DNA of 64,000 nt from an uncultured Erythrobacter sp. Lineage in GTDB: Bacteria > Pseudomonadota > Alphaproteobacteria > Sphingomonadales > Sphingomonadaceae. The notes under the pieces were generated by a model. That model was given only the letters and a program-made list of their open reading frames with translations. It searched no databases and had not been told where the DNA came from. Below, piece by piece: positions 35,601-44,341 of this stretch (positions within the stretch are counted from its first letter, which is position 1; each line of letters starts with the position of its first letter). A program made the position numbers and the translations under genes. The stretch spans positions 62,001-126,000 of the forward strand of contig CAJXJR010000005.1 in NCBI GenBank assembly GCA_913055155.1, given 5' to 3'.

Positions 35601-35628
35601 TAAAAGGGCCGCCCCTCACGGGACGGCC
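35601..35628 (-). terminator. Rho-independent terminator of the glycosyltransferase unit
   Basis: On the minus strand GGCCGTCCC (35628-35620) and GGGGCGGCC (35615-35607) form a nine-pair stem with one G-U around a four-base loop, followed by CTTTTATTT (35606-35598). It lies after the glycosyltransferase stop and just before trcR. Confidence 0.75.
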
Positions 35629-35689
35629 TTGGTTGCCCATCATGTAGAGCCTTTGCGCGCTCTGGGCAAGCTTTAGCCGATTCCGCCGC

Positions 35690-36733
35690 TCAGGCCGGCG
35701 CGTGCGACAGGCCCGGCTGCTGCGCCCGCCGCGCTATCTGCGCAAGGCCGCCAAGGAACTGGTCCGCACTGGCTTCCCAGGTGAAGGCGCGGCCGATCCG
35801 GTGGCAGGCATCGCGGTCGAGCTGCAGCGCACCGGCAATCGCGTGCTCCAGCCGATCCGCCATGACACCGCTTTCGGCTTGCAGCACGTCGAGCGGGCCA
35901 GGGACCGGGTAGGCCGCCACCGGCGTGCCGCAGGCCAGCGCCTCTATCATCACCAGACCGAAGGTGTCGGTTGTGCTGGGAAAGACGAACACGTCAGCCC
36001 CGGCATAGCAGGCCGCCAGCGCATCGCCGGTGCGCCTGCCCAGGAAATGGGCGTCGGGAAACTGCGCCCTGAGCCTGGCCAGCGCCGGGCCGTTGCCCAC
36101 CACCACCTTCGATCCGGAATGGCCGTTGGACAGGAACGCCTCGATGTTCTTTTCCACCGCAACCCGACCGACATAGAGCTGGATCGGGCGCGGCAAGGTG
36201 AAAAACAGGTCGGGCGGCGCATGGTTCGGGTGGAAGGTCTGCACGTCCACACCGCGGCCCCAGTGGTGCAGCGGGCCCACTCCCTGTTCGTGCAGCTGGT
36301 CGCGGATGGTCCGGGTCGCCACCATGGTGCGCGCGGCGGGCGCGTGAAAGCGGCGGATGAACGGCCACAACCAGCGTGCGGGCAGGCGCGTGCGCCGCGC
36401 GATGTAGTCGGGAAACTGGGTGTGATAGGCTGTGGTGAACGGCAGGCCCTGGCGCAGGCAATAGCGTCGCGCGGCCCAGCCCAGCGGGCCTTCGGTGGCA
36501 ATATGGATGGAATCTGGGCGGAACCGCTCCAGCCGCCGTGCCACGGCGCGCGGTCCCGCCAGGGCCAGCCGGATTTCCGGGTAGGACGGGGCGGGAACCG
36601 AGCGGAACAGGTCCGGCGAGGTCACCTCGACTTCGTGCCCGCGACCGCGCAGCTCGGCGATCACGGTATCCAGCGTGCGCACCACGCCATTCACCTGGGG
36701 GTGCCAGGCATCGGTGATGATAGCGATCTTCAT
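35690..36733 (-). CDS. GT4-type glycosyltransferase (mannosyl/glycolipid-type)
   Basis: A 347-residue GT-B fold enzyme. The N-terminal domain begins MKIAIITDAWHPQVNGVVRTLD, typical of GT4 enzymes related to MgtA-like mannosyltransferases and sulfoquinovosyl or digalactosyl lipid synthases. The C-terminal nucleotide-sugar site shows PIQLYVGRVAVEKNIEAFL, then FPSTTDTFGLVMIEALACGTPVAAYPVPGP (E-x7-E type). The frame continues upstream inside the neighbouring gene, but ATG 36733 starts the fold. It is four bases downstream of the LpxH-like phosphatase gene, so the pair probably acts together on a membrane lipid. Sugar and acceptor are unknown. Confidence 0.87.
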   Translation of the reverse strand: MKIAIITDAWHPQVNGVVRTLDTVIAELRGRGHEVEVTSPDLFRSVPAPSYPEIRLALAGPRAVARRLERFRPDSIHIATEGPLGWAARRYCLRQGLPFTTAYHTQFPDYIARRTRLPARWLWPFIRRFHAPAARTMVATRTIRDQLHEQGVGPLHHWGRGVDVQTFHPNHAPPDLFFTLPRPIQLYVGRVAVEKNIEAFLSNGHSGSKVVVGNGPALARLRAQFPDAHFLGRRTGDALAACYAGADVFVFPSTTDTFGLVMIEALACGTPVAAYPVPGPLDVLQAESGVMADRLEHAIAGALQLDRDACHRIGRAFTWEASADQFLGGLAQIARRAQQPGLSHAPA

Positions 36734-36737
36734 GGCG

Positions 36738-37649
36738 TCAGGCCGCGACCGGGACGGATTGCCCCGCCTGTTGGTCGCGCGCTTCACGCCTGGCGATCTC
36801 GTCGGGCCAGTGGAGGATTTCCATGGTCCCGTCGGCGTGTTCGACCAGGGCGTTGCAGCCCTCCACCCAGTCGCCGTCGTTCCAGTATTCGATCCGGTTG
36901 CCGTGCTGTTCGAACAGACGGTGTTCGGCGGTATGGATGTGGCCGCAGACCACCCCGTCCACCCCGCGCTCGGCAGCGGCGCGGGCAACCACTTCCTCGT
37001 ACTTGCCGATGAATTCGACCGCGTTCTTTACCTTGTGCTTGGCCATTTTCGACAATGACCAGTAGGGCAGCCCCAGCTTGCGGCGAGCGGCGTTCACCCA
37101 GTTGTTCAGGCCCATCATGAAGGTGTAGAGCGCGTCTCCGACGAAGGCGAGCCAGCGGTGCGAGAGCATGACGGCGTCGAATTCGTCGCCGTGCAGCACC
37201 ATCAGCCGCCGCCCGTCTGCAGTATCGTGGAAAGCCGCGCGGCGGATCTCGATGCCGCCGAAGTTGAGGCCGGTAAACTGGCGGAACATTTCGTCGTGGT
37301 TGCCGGGGATGTAGACGATCCGGGTGCCACGCTTGGCCCGCTTGAGCACGCGCCAGAGCACGTCATTGTGTGCATCGGGCCAGTAAAACTTCTTCTTCAG
37401 CCGCCAGCCGTCGATGATGTCGCCGACCAGGTACATGGTGTCGGAATCGACATGGTCGAGGAAGTCGATCAGCAGCTCGGCATTGCAGCCCCTGGTGCCG
37501 AGATGGATATCCGAAATCCAGATCGTGCGGTACTTGCGCCGGCCTTCCGGCGATCGTTCGGGAATCGTCGGCTCGCGCTTGTCGAAGTCGCGGAAGGCCG
37601 AGACCGCCGCCTTGTTGCCGAATTCACCTTCGATATAGTTGCCAAACAT
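36738..37649 (-). CDS. Calcineurin-like phosphoesterase, LpxH-related (UDP-2,3-diacylglucosamine diphosphatase-like)
   Basis: A 303-residue metallophosphoesterase of the group containing LpxH-type lipid A enzymes. The two-metal motifs are complete: TIWISDIHLGTRGCNAELL (DxH, ~45-60), MYLVGDIIDGWR (GDxxD), VYIPGNHDEMF (GNHD), MVLHGDEFDAVM (H) and VVCGHIHTAEHR (GHxH). It is longer than E. coli LpxH (240). ATG 37649 has AAGG eight bases upstream; a GTG at 37658 also fits. It is four bases upstream of a GT4 glycosyltransferase, suggesting a glycolipid or phospholipid role. A strict lipid A function is not proven by sequence. Confidence 0.85.
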   Translation of the reverse strand: MFGNYIEGEFGNKAAVSAFRDFDKREPTIPERSPEGRRKYRTIWISDIHLGTRGCNAELLIDFLDHVDSDTMYLVGDIIDGWRLKKKFYWPDAHNDVLWRVLKRAKRGTRIVYIPGNHDEMFRQFTGLNFGGIEIRRAAFHDTADGRRLMVLHGDEFDAVMLSHRWLAFVGDALYTFMMGLNNWVNAARRKLGLPYWSLSKMAKHKVKNAVEFIGKYEEVVARAAAERGVDGVVCGHIHTAEHRLFEQHGNRIEYWNDGDWVEGCNALVEHADGTMEILHWPDEIARREARDQQAGQSVPVAA

Positions 37650-37769
37650 GATGCGCACCTTGTCGCTGCCTGTTCGGCTTCGAGCCTATGCGCCCGCGTT
37701 GTTACAGGGGCGCCACAGTTCAGCGGCAGTTCGGCGACAGTATGACGCTTTCGAGTCAGCGCCCCCTAA

Positions 37770-38675
37770 TCAGCGCACCACGTAGGGCTGCGGCGCAATC
37801 CACGGTGACGGCATGTTGTAGGGGACGGTGATGAACACCGCCTCCACGTCGGCGATCTTGCCGTCCACCACCTTGAACAACTCCAGCAGGGCAAAGCTGT
37901 GCGGGAAGTGGAAGATGGAATCGTGCCGGGAGCCGTCGGTCCAGGTGACTTCGGTCATGCGGCCCGAATGGTCGATGAAACCGCCCGCCAGCACCAGCCC
38001 CTTCTGCTCGTCCACCAGCGGGAAGCGGCGGTCGCGCAGGCGATCGTCGTACTTGTACTGTCCCAGCCGGAACTGGTCGGCAGTGCCCATCGCAGCGATG
38101 GGATAGCCTTCGATCTCGACATTGGTGGTCTGCAGCCCGTTCTCGATCCGGTCGCAGTTGTCGGTGAAATGGGTGAACAGCTTGCCGTCGTTCAATTGCA
38201 GTGTGTCGAAATAGCCGTTGGCGAGCGCGATCATGCGCTCTCGCCCGACACGCTGGCTTTCCGGCACGTCGGCCAGCAGGCTTTCGCGCGGGCGCCGGTC
38301 GAGGTCGATCACGGGGAACGGGCCAAGCTCGTGCGGGCGGCAGATGATCGCTTCGGCTTCGGCAACGCGGTGTTCGCTTACGCGCAGGCGCAGGCACATC
38401 ACCGCCGTATCGGGTCCTTCCACGATATGGCCGAACCAGCTCACCTGCCCGGTCGATGGGTCTGCGGCCTTCAGGTCATAGTCGCGCGGGATCGCGGTAC
38501 AGGTGCTCCACACGCCGTCACCGACGACCAGCTGCACGTTGTTTTCTGTAAAGACCACATGCTCGGCCCACGGCACCGCAGTGGCATCGCGCGCAGCCAG
38601 CGCATCGAGGAAGGCATCCATCTGCGCGGTCAGCTCTTCCAGCGAATGTTCGCTCGTCGGCATCGAATTGGTCAT
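37770..38675 (-). CDS. NTF2-like family protein, unknown function
   Basis: A 301-residue soluble protein without signal peptide. Two regions look like SnoaL/NTF2-type cone folds: ~10-110 (LTAQMDAFLDALAARDATAVPWAEHVVFTENN) and ~140-290 (MIALANGYFDTLQLNDGKLFTHFTDNCDRIENG, ending FKVVDGKIADVEAVFITVPY). A short Pro-rich linker joins them. NTF2-like pairs occur in small-molecule isomerases and hydrolases, but I cannot assign a reaction. It overlaps the upstream quinone oxidoreductase by four bases (ATGA), so the two are co-translated and may share a catabolic or detoxification route. Confidence 0.7.
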   Translation of the reverse strand: MTNSMPTSEHSLEELTAQMDAFLDALAARDATAVPWAEHVVFTENNVQLVVGDGVWSTCTAIPRDYDLKAADPSTGQVSWFGHIVEGPDTAVMCLRLRVSEHRVAEAEAIICRPHELGPFPVIDLDRRPRESLLADVPESQRVGRERMIALANGYFDTLQLNDGKLFTHFTDNCDRIENGLQTTNVEIEGYPIAAMGTADQFRLGQYKYDDRLRDRRFPLVDEQKGLVLAGGFIDHSGRMTEVTWTDGSRHDSIFHFPHSFALLELFKVVDGKIADVEAVFITVPYNMPSPWIAPQPYVVR

Positions 38676-39667
38676 CGGTCACTCTCCCCTGAGACATCGA
38701 GCACGATCTTGCCGACGTGTTCGCCCGCTTCCATCCGGGCATGGGCACCGGCTGCATCGGCCATGGCGAAGGTCTGGTCCATCACCGGTCGCAGTTCGCC
38801 GCTTTCGACCATGGGCCAGACCTCGCGGAACAGCTCGTCAGCCAGCATGCCCTTGAACACGTTGCTGCGCGGACGCAGGGTGGAGCCGGTGATGGACTGG
38901 CGTCGCACCATCATTTTGGCCACGTTGATCTCCGACACCGGCCCGCCCAGCACCGCGATCACCACCAGGCGCCCGTCCTCGCCCAGGGCATCGAGGTTGC
39001 GCTGGGTATAGCTGCCCGCCACCACGTCGAGCACCAGCTGTACGCCATTGCCCTGCGTGAAGTCCTTCACCTCCTCGACGAAATCCTGCGCCTTGTAGTT
39101 GATCGAAAGGTCGGCACCGACCTTCAGCGAGGCAGCACACTTTTCGTCCGATCCGCAGGTGGTGATGACCTGCAGGCCGAATGCCTTGGCCAGCATGGTG
39201 GCCATGGTGCCGATGCCCGAGGTGCCGCCGTGGATCAGGATCGTCTCGCCATCGCGGGCATAGCCGCGCTGGAAAACGTTGTGCCACACGGTGAACAGGG
39301 TCTCCGGCATGGCCGCCGCTTCGGCCATGGAAAGGCCTTCCGGCACCGGCAGGCCATGTTCGGGCCGGGCAATGCAGTATTCGGCGTAGCCGCCGCCGTT
39401 CACCAGCGCGCAAATGCGCTTGCCCTTTTCGCCCGGATCGACGCCTTCACCCAGCGCCACGATCTCGCCGGAAATCTCCAGCCCCGGCAGGTCGCTGGCA
39501 CCCTTGGGCGGCGGGTAGGAGCCGGCACGTTGCAGGCAATCCGGACGGTTCACGCCGGCATGGCTGACGCGCACCAGCACCTCGCCCGCGCCGGGCTGCG
39601 GCACGGCGCGCCGTTCGCGCTTGAGCACCTCCGGTCCGCCAGGCTCGCTGATGACGATGACGTTCAT
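38672..39667 (-). CDS. Zinc-free NAD(P)H-quinone oxidoreductase (MDR family)
   Basis: A 331-residue medium-chain dehydrogenase/reductase of the quinone oxidoreductase (QOR/PIG3) group. The GroES-like N-terminal domain carries VRVSHAGVNRPDCLQRAG. The Rossmann domain carries ILIHGGTSGIGTMATMLAKAFGLQVITT (~140-167), then VVAGSYTQRNLDALGEDGRLVVIAV. The structural and catalytic zinc cysteines of alcohol dehydrogenases are absent. ATG 39667 (MNVIVISEPGGPEVL) is chosen; the frame continues upstream without family similarity. AGGGAA precedes the start. Divergent from the DUF1192 gene. Confidence 0.9.
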   Translation of the reverse strand: MNVIVISEPGGPEVLKRERRAVPQPGAGEVLVRVSHAGVNRPDCLQRAGSYPPPKGASDLPGLEISGEIVALGEGVDPGEKGKRICALVNGGGYAEYCIARPEHGLPVPEGLSMAEAAAMPETLFTVWHNVFQRGYARDGETILIHGGTSGIGTMATMLAKAFGLQVITTCGSDEKCAASLKVGADLSINYKAQDFVEEVKDFTQGNGVQLVLDVVAGSYTQRNLDALGEDGRLVVIAVLGGPVSEINVAKMMVRRQSITGSTLRPRSNVFKGMLADELFREVWPMVESGELRPVMDQTFAMADAAGAHARMEAGEHVGKIVLDVSGESDR

Positions 39668-39747
39668 TTCCCTGGGCAAATCAATGTCCACCAAGGTTCC
39701 CCTTGTTCCCTTCGTTTCACGATGCACAGCCCTAGAGATGCCCACCA

Positions 39748-39776
39748 TTGACAGCAAGCGTCTGCGAGGGGATGTT
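39748..39776 (+). promoter_or_regulatory. Possible sigma-70 promoter of the DUF1192 gene
   Basis: A consensus TTGACA (39748-39753) is followed after 17 bases by GATGTT (39771-39776). The ATG at 39785 is only eight bases beyond the -10 box, so the transcript would be nearly leaderless. The -10 match is weak. Confidence 0.35.
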
Positions 39777-39784
39777 GCGCTGCA

Positions 39785-39991
39785 ATGGAAGAAGACGACC
39801 TTCCCCGGATGCGTTCCGACGCTGCCGGCCAACTGGCCGGGGAAAGCCTCGACAGCTATTCGCAGGACGAGCTGATGGCGCGCATCCAGCTGCTGGAAGC
39901 GGAAATCGCCCGCGTGAAGGCACATCACGGCAAGGCAGACGCGCACCGAAAGATGGCAGACGCGCTGTTCAAACCACGAGAGACCGACTGA
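39785..39991 (+). CDS. DUF1192 family small protein
   Basis: A 68-residue cytoplasmic protein. The DUF1192 core is the helix LDSYSQDELMARIQLLEAEIARVKAHHGKADAHRKMADALFK (~22-63), a short coiled coil with a final basic stretch. The family is widespread in alphaproteobacteria and of unknown function. The acidic head MEEDDLPRM is typical. It is alone between the divergent quinone oxidoreductase gene and clpA. A G(TTCG)C-capped hairpin with a T-run (40063-40085) may end its transcript. Confidence 0.85.
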   Translation: MEEDDLPRMRSDAAGQLAGESLDSYSQDELMARIQLLEAEIARVKAHHGKADAHRKMADALFKPRETD

Positions 39992-40062
39992 TGGGCCGCC
40001 CCCGGCCCTTCGTACCCCTCGAAAATGCGCAGTTGCGCACCATATGTCCTACCAGCAGCCCT

Positions 40063-40085
40063 GCAGGTTCGCCTGCGGACCTTTT
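40063..40085 (+). terminator. Short hairpin with TTCG loop and T-run before clpA
   Basis: GCAGG-TTCG-CCTGC (40063-40076) is a five-pair stem with a stable tetraloop, followed by GGACCTTTT. The stem is short, so efficient termination after the DUF1192 gene is uncertain. A GGCC-TAA-GGCC hairpin sits just before the clpA ribosome site. Confidence 0.4.
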
Positions 40086-40173
40086 AACCGCACCCGTTAG
40101 GCTGGGATTCACCAAGCCTTGCGCACCATCATCCACCAGCCCCGTCATGGCCTAAGGCCAGCCAAGGACCCAC

Positions 40174-42564
40174 ATGCCAAGTTTCGCGCAAAACCTCGAA
40201 AAGACCCTCCACACCGCGATCCAGCACGCGATCGACCGGGCGCATGAATATGCAACGCTCGAACATCTGCTGCTGGCGCTGGTGGATGACCCGGACGCGG
40301 CCGAGGTGATGAATGCTTGCGGGGTGGACCTGGAGGAACTGGCCGGCGTGGTGCGCCAGTACCTTGACCAGGAATACCAGTCGCTCAAGACCGACGACGA
40401 TGCCGATCCGCAGCCCACCGCCGGGTTCCAGCGGGTCATCCAGCGCGCGATCCTGCACGTGCAATCCAGCGGCAAGGACACGGTGACCGGCGCCAACGTG
40501 CTGGTCGCATTGTTCTCCGAACGTGACAGCTACGCCGTCTATTTCCTGCAGCAGCAGGACATGAGCCGCCTCGATGCGGTCAGCTTCATCAGCCACGGCA
40601 TCGGCAAGGGCGGTCGCCAGCTGGAAGACCGTTCGCCCACCGGCGCCGAAGACGAATCGCAGGCGCGCGGCGAGGAAAAGCCGGAGAAGAACAAGAAGGA
40701 TTCCGCGCTTGACCAGTTCTGCGTCAACCTCAACCAGAAGGCGCTGGACGGCAAGGTCGACCCGCTGATCGGGCGTGGCCCAGAAGTGGATCGCACGGTG
40801 CAGATCCTCTGCCGCCGGTCTAAGAACAACCCGCTCTACGTGGGCGATCCAGGCGTCGGCAAGACCGCCATCGCCGAAGGCCTGGCGCGCAAGATCGTGG
40901 AGGGCGACGTGCCCGAAGTGCTCGAGCCTGCCGTGATCTACGCGCTCGACATGGGCGCGCTGCTGGCGGGCACGCGCTACCGCGGCGATTTCGAGGAGCG
41001 CCTGAAGCAGGTCGTCAACGAACTCGAAAAGATGCCCGATGCCATTCTTTTCATTGACGAAATTCACACCGTAATCGGCGCAGGCGCCACCAGCGGCGGG
41101 GCCATGGATGCCTCCAACCTGCTGAAGCCCGCACTTTCCAGCGGGGCGATCCGCTGCATCGGCTCGACCACCTACAAGGAATTCCGCAACCACTTCGAGA
41201 AGGACCGCGCTCTGCTGCGCCGGTTCCAGAAGATCGACGTGAACGAGCCGAGCATCGAGGACACGATCAAGATCCTGAAGGGCCTGAAAAGCGCCTTCGA
41301 GGAGCATCACGGCGTCAAGTACACGCCCGATGCGCTGAAGACTGCGGTGGAGATGAGCGCTCGCTACATCAACGACCGCAAGCTGCCCGACAAGGCCATC
41401 GACGTGGTCGACGAAGTGGGCGCCATGCAGATGCTTGTCCCGCCCAGCCGCCGCCGCAAGACGATCACCGCCAAGGAGATCGAGAAGGTCGTGGCGACCA
41501 TGGCGCGCATCCCGCCGAAATCCGTCTCCAAGGATGACAAGAAGGCGCTCGGCAGCCTCGAGAAGGACCTGAAGCGTGTCGTCTTCGGGCAGGACGAAGC
41601 GATCGAACGCCTCTCCGTCGCCATGAAGCTGAGCCGTGCAGGGCTGCGCGAAGCGGACAAGCCGATCGGCTCGTTCCTGTTCAGCGGTCCCACCGGCGTC
41701 GGCAAGACCGAAGTCGCGCGCCAGCTCGCCTCGATCATGGGGATCGAGCTCAAGCGGTTCGACATGTCCGAATACATGGAGCGCCACAGCGTCTCCCGCC
41801 TGATCGGCGCGCCTCCGGGCTATGTCGGCTATGACCAGGGCGGCCTGTTGACCGACGCCATCGACCAGCACCCGCATTGCGTGCTGCTGCTGGACGAGAT
41901 CGAGAAGGCCCACCCCGACCTGTTCAACATCCTGCTGCAGGTGATGGACAACGGCAAGCTGACCGACCATCACGGCAAGACCGTGGATTTCCGCAACGTC
42001 GTGCTCATCATGACGACCAACGCGGGCGCCGCCGATGCCGCCAAGCAGTCGATCGGGTTCGGTGCCGGGCAGAAGACCGAGGCTTCGCAAGAGGCGGTGA
42101 AGAAGATGTTCACTCCGGAATTCCGCAACCGCCTGGATGCCGTGGTGCCGTTCACCTACCTCGGCCCGGAAACCATCAGCCGCGTGGTCGACAAGTTCAT
42201 CCTGCAGCTGGAACTGCAGCTGGCCGAGCAGAACGTGCACATCCAGTTCGACGGCGACGCGCGCGACTGGCTGGGCAAGCGCGGCTATGACAAGCTGATG
42301 GGTGCCCGCCCGATGGCGCGCCTGATCCAGGAGAAGGTGAAGCAGCCGCTGGCCGAGGAACTGCTGTTCGGCAAGCTGGCCGGCGGCGGCGAGGTGCATG
42401 TCAGCGTGAAGGACGACAAGCTCGCCTTCGAACTGACGCCCGCACCGCCGAAAGCCAAGCCGAAACGCAAGCCGCGCAAGGCAGCAGCAAAGAAGGCCGC
42501 TCCGAAAAAGCCGGAAACGCCCGCGGCCGACAAGGATGCCAAGGACGACAAGTCCGAGGACTAG
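40174..42564 (+). CDS. clpA: ATP-dependent Clp protease ATP-binding subunit ClpA
   Basis: A 796-residue AAA+ unfoldase that delivers substrates to ClpP. The N-terminal Clp_N domain (~1-145) is followed by the first ATPase module with GDPGVGKTAIAEGLAR (Walker A, ~227) and AILFIDEIHTVIGAGATSGGAMDASN (Walker B). The second module has FSGPTGVGKTEVARQL (~507) and CVLLLDEIEKAHPDLFNILLQVMDNG. The IGF/L-type ClpP loop is plausibly at SIGFGAGQ (~628). A Lys/Pro-rich tail (~765-796) is unusually basic. ATG 40174 has AAGGA upstream. clpS, often directly upstream of clpA, is absent here. Confidence 0.96.
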   Translation: MPSFAQNLEKTLHTAIQHAIDRAHEYATLEHLLLALVDDPDAAEVMNACGVDLEELAGVVRQYLDQEYQSLKTDDDADPQPTAGFQRVIQRAILHVQSSGKDTVTGANVLVALFSERDSYAVYFLQQQDMSRLDAVSFISHGIGKGGRQLEDRSPTGAEDESQARGEEKPEKNKKDSALDQFCVNLNQKALDGKVDPLIGRGPEVDRTVQILCRRSKNNPLYVGDPGVGKTAIAEGLARKIVEGDVPEVLEPAVIYALDMGALLAGTRYRGDFEERLKQVVNELEKMPDAILFIDEIHTVIGAGATSGGAMDASNLLKPALSSGAIRCIGSTTYKEFRNHFEKDRALLRRFQKIDVNEPSIEDTIKILKGLKSAFEEHHGVKYTPDALKTAVEMSARYINDRKLPDKAIDVVDEVGAMQMLVPPSRRRKTITAKEIEKVVATMARIPPKSVSKDDKKALGSLEKDLKRVVFGQDEAIERLSVAMKLSRAGLREADKPIGSFLFSGPTGVGKTEVARQLASIMGIELKRFDMSEYMERHSVSRLIGAPPGYVGYDQGGLLTDAIDQHPHCVLLLDEIEKAHPDLFNILLQVMDNGKLTDHHGKTVDFRNVVLIMTTNAGAADAAKQSIGFGAGQKTEASQEAVKKMFTPEFRNRLDAVVPFTYLGPETISRVVDKFILQLELQLAEQNVHIQFDGDARDWLGKRGYDKLMGARPMARLIQEKVKQPLAEELLFGKLAGGGEVHVSVKDDKLAFELTPAPPKAKPKRKPRKAAAKKAAPKKPETPAADKDAKDDKSED

Positions 42565-42572
42565 TCGGCAGG

Positions 42573-42599
42573 CATGGCGCGGGTTAGGCTCGCGCCATG
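42573..42599 (+). promoter_or_regulatory. Hairpin containing the M1 peptidase start codon
   Basis: CATGGCGCG (42573-42581) and CGCGCCATG (42591-42599) are perfectly complementary around a nine-base loop GGTTAGGCT. The final ATG is the start codon of the M1 peptidase, and the only ribosome-site-like bases (TTAGG) are in the loop. This could tune translation initiation. Confidence 0.5.
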
Positions 42600-44300
42600 A
42601 CGCCACGAACAGCTTTTGCGATACTGGCGGCGGGGGCTCTTGCTCCCGCCGCTCCGCTTTGGGCGCAGGATAGCGCGCCGCCCCTGCACGAACGCACGGC
42701 GCAAACCGACCTGCCGCTGGAGGGCCCGCGGGCGGCCATGCGCCTCGAGCATGTCGGCCTGTCGTTCGAGCTGGATCCCGAACGCAAGGCGATCAACGGC
42801 GATGGCCATTACCGTGTGCGAGCGGAAGAGGCGCTTGCGCAGCTGGTGTTCGATCTCGATCCGCGCTTCCGGGTGAGCGTAGTGCGGGTGGATGGCGCGA
42901 GCGTAGAGCCTGAACACTGGGAGAGTGCCGAAGGGCTGCTGACCATAGAGCTGCCCCACAGCCTGCCAGCGGGCGAGACCACACAAGTGCAGATCGGCTG
43001 GGACGGCGTGCCGCACGAAGCGGAAAACGCGCCGTGGCAAGGCGGCTTTGTCTGGGCGGAAACCGAGGATGGCCAGCCGTGGATCGCCACCGCCGTGCAA
43101 GGCGAAGGGTGTGACCTGTTCTGGCCGTGCATCGACCATTCCTCTCACCGCATCGGCACGCTGGACCTGATGGTCACAGTGCCAGATGGGTTGATTGCTG
43201 CAGGAAACGGTCGCCATATTGGCACTATGGATGCAGGCGATTCCACCACCTGGCACTGGCGTGCACGCGATCCCAGCAACTACGGCGTCACCCTGCAGGT
43301 CGGGCCCTACGAAGTCGCGCAGCGCGACTATGCCAGCCGCCATGGCAACACCGTGCCGTTGAGGTTCTGGCACCTGCCGGGCCATGCCGATGGCGCAAAC
43401 CGCCTGCTGGGCGAAATGGCCGACCAGCTGGCCTTCATGGAAAGCCGCTTCGGCCCCTATCCCTTCGGCGACGAAAAGGCGGGCGTAGCGGAAACACCGC
43501 ACCTCGGCATGGAGCACCAGACCATCAACGCCTATGGCAACGGCTTCCGGCCCGAAGCCTATGGCCACGAGTGGCTGTTGCAGCACGAATTCGCACACGA
43601 ATGGTTCGCCAACCAGCTGCGCAACGAAACGATCAACCACATGTGGCTGGCCGAAGGCATAACCACCTGGACCCAGCCGCTTTACCTCGAATGGTCGCGC
43701 GGCGAGATGTTCTACCAGGCGGAAATGTGGAAGCTGCGCCAGCGGGTGTGGAGCCGCGTGCCGCTGGTCCCGCCCGAGGGGACGCTGCCCGACTACAACG
43801 ACCAGCAGGCGATGTGGGGTGACGACATCTACTTCAAGGGCGCGTGGATCATGCACACCCTGCGCTACCTGCTTGGGGACGAGGTGCTATTCCCCGCGAT
43901 CACCCGCCTCACCTATGGCACCGACGAGCCCCGGCCGGGCGCGATCCACCCGGTGAACCGCACGACACGCGATTTCCGCGCAATCCTGGAAGAGATGAGC
44001 GGACAAGACCTCGCGTGGTTCTTCGATGCCTATTTTACACAAGCGCCCCTGCCGCGGCTTACGTCCCGGCGCGAGGGCGATGGACTGCGCCTGGCATGGG
44101 AAACGCCTTCGCCTCTGCCGTTCGAAATGCCGGTGGAAGTGCGCGTGGGCGACACCGTGCACCGGGTCCAAATGCCGGGTGGACAGGGGTACCTCGACCT
44201 CGGCAGTGACGGGGTCCATGTCCTGCTTGACCCCGCCAACCGCGTGCTGCGCTACGACGCCGCTGTCGAAGCCTGGCAGAACCGGGAATCGGACGGCTGA
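42597..44300 (+). CDS. M1-family zinc aminopeptidase, exported
   Basis: A 567-residue periplasmic metallopeptidase. It has a signal peptide (MTPRTAFAILAAGALAPAAPLWAQ), an N-terminal beta-saddle domain (~45-215) and a thermolysin-like domain. The latter has GMEHQTINAYG (substrate-binding, GxMEN-like), HEFAHEWFANQL (HExxH, ~330) and WLAEGITTW (third zinc ligand Glu, 18 residues on). A Tyr for transition-state binding is likely near ~410. It is shorter than ePepN-type M1 enzymes (~870) and lacks the large C-terminal helical domain. The start codon is inside a hairpin (42573-42599). Confidence 0.9.
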   Translation: MTPRTAFAILAAGALAPAAPLWAQDSAPPLHERTAQTDLPLEGPRAAMRLEHVGLSFELDPERKAINGDGHYRVRAEEALAQLVFDLDPRFRVSVVRVDGASVEPEHWESAEGLLTIELPHSLPAGETTQVQIGWDGVPHEAENAPWQGGFVWAETEDGQPWIATAVQGEGCDLFWPCIDHSSHRIGTLDLMVTVPDGLIAAGNGRHIGTMDAGDSTTWHWRARDPSNYGVTLQVGPYEVAQRDYASRHGNTVPLRFWHLPGHADGANRLLGEMADQLAFMESRFGPYPFGDEKAGVAETPHLGMEHQTINAYGNGFRPEAYGHEWLLQHEFAHEWFANQLRNETINHMWLAEGITTWTQPLYLEWSRGEMFYQAEMWKLRQRVWSRVPLVPPEGTLPDYNDQQAMWGDDIYFKGAWIMHTLRYLLGDEVLFPAITRLTYGTDEPRPGAIHPVNRTTRDFRAILEEMSGQDLAWFFDAYFTQAPLPRLTSRREGDGLRLAWETPSPLPFEMPVEVRVGDTVHRVQMPGGQGYLDLGSDGVHVLLDPANRVLRYDAAVEAWQNRESDG

Positions 44301-44341
44301 TCCGGAACGAATGTCGCGCGGCGCAACTTTTTAAGGCAGCC

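Noticed and set aside
40129-42606. An 825-residue open frame on the minus strand opposite clpA
   Set aside because: Antisense to an unmistakable ClpA gene; composition is that of a shadow frame with no domain.
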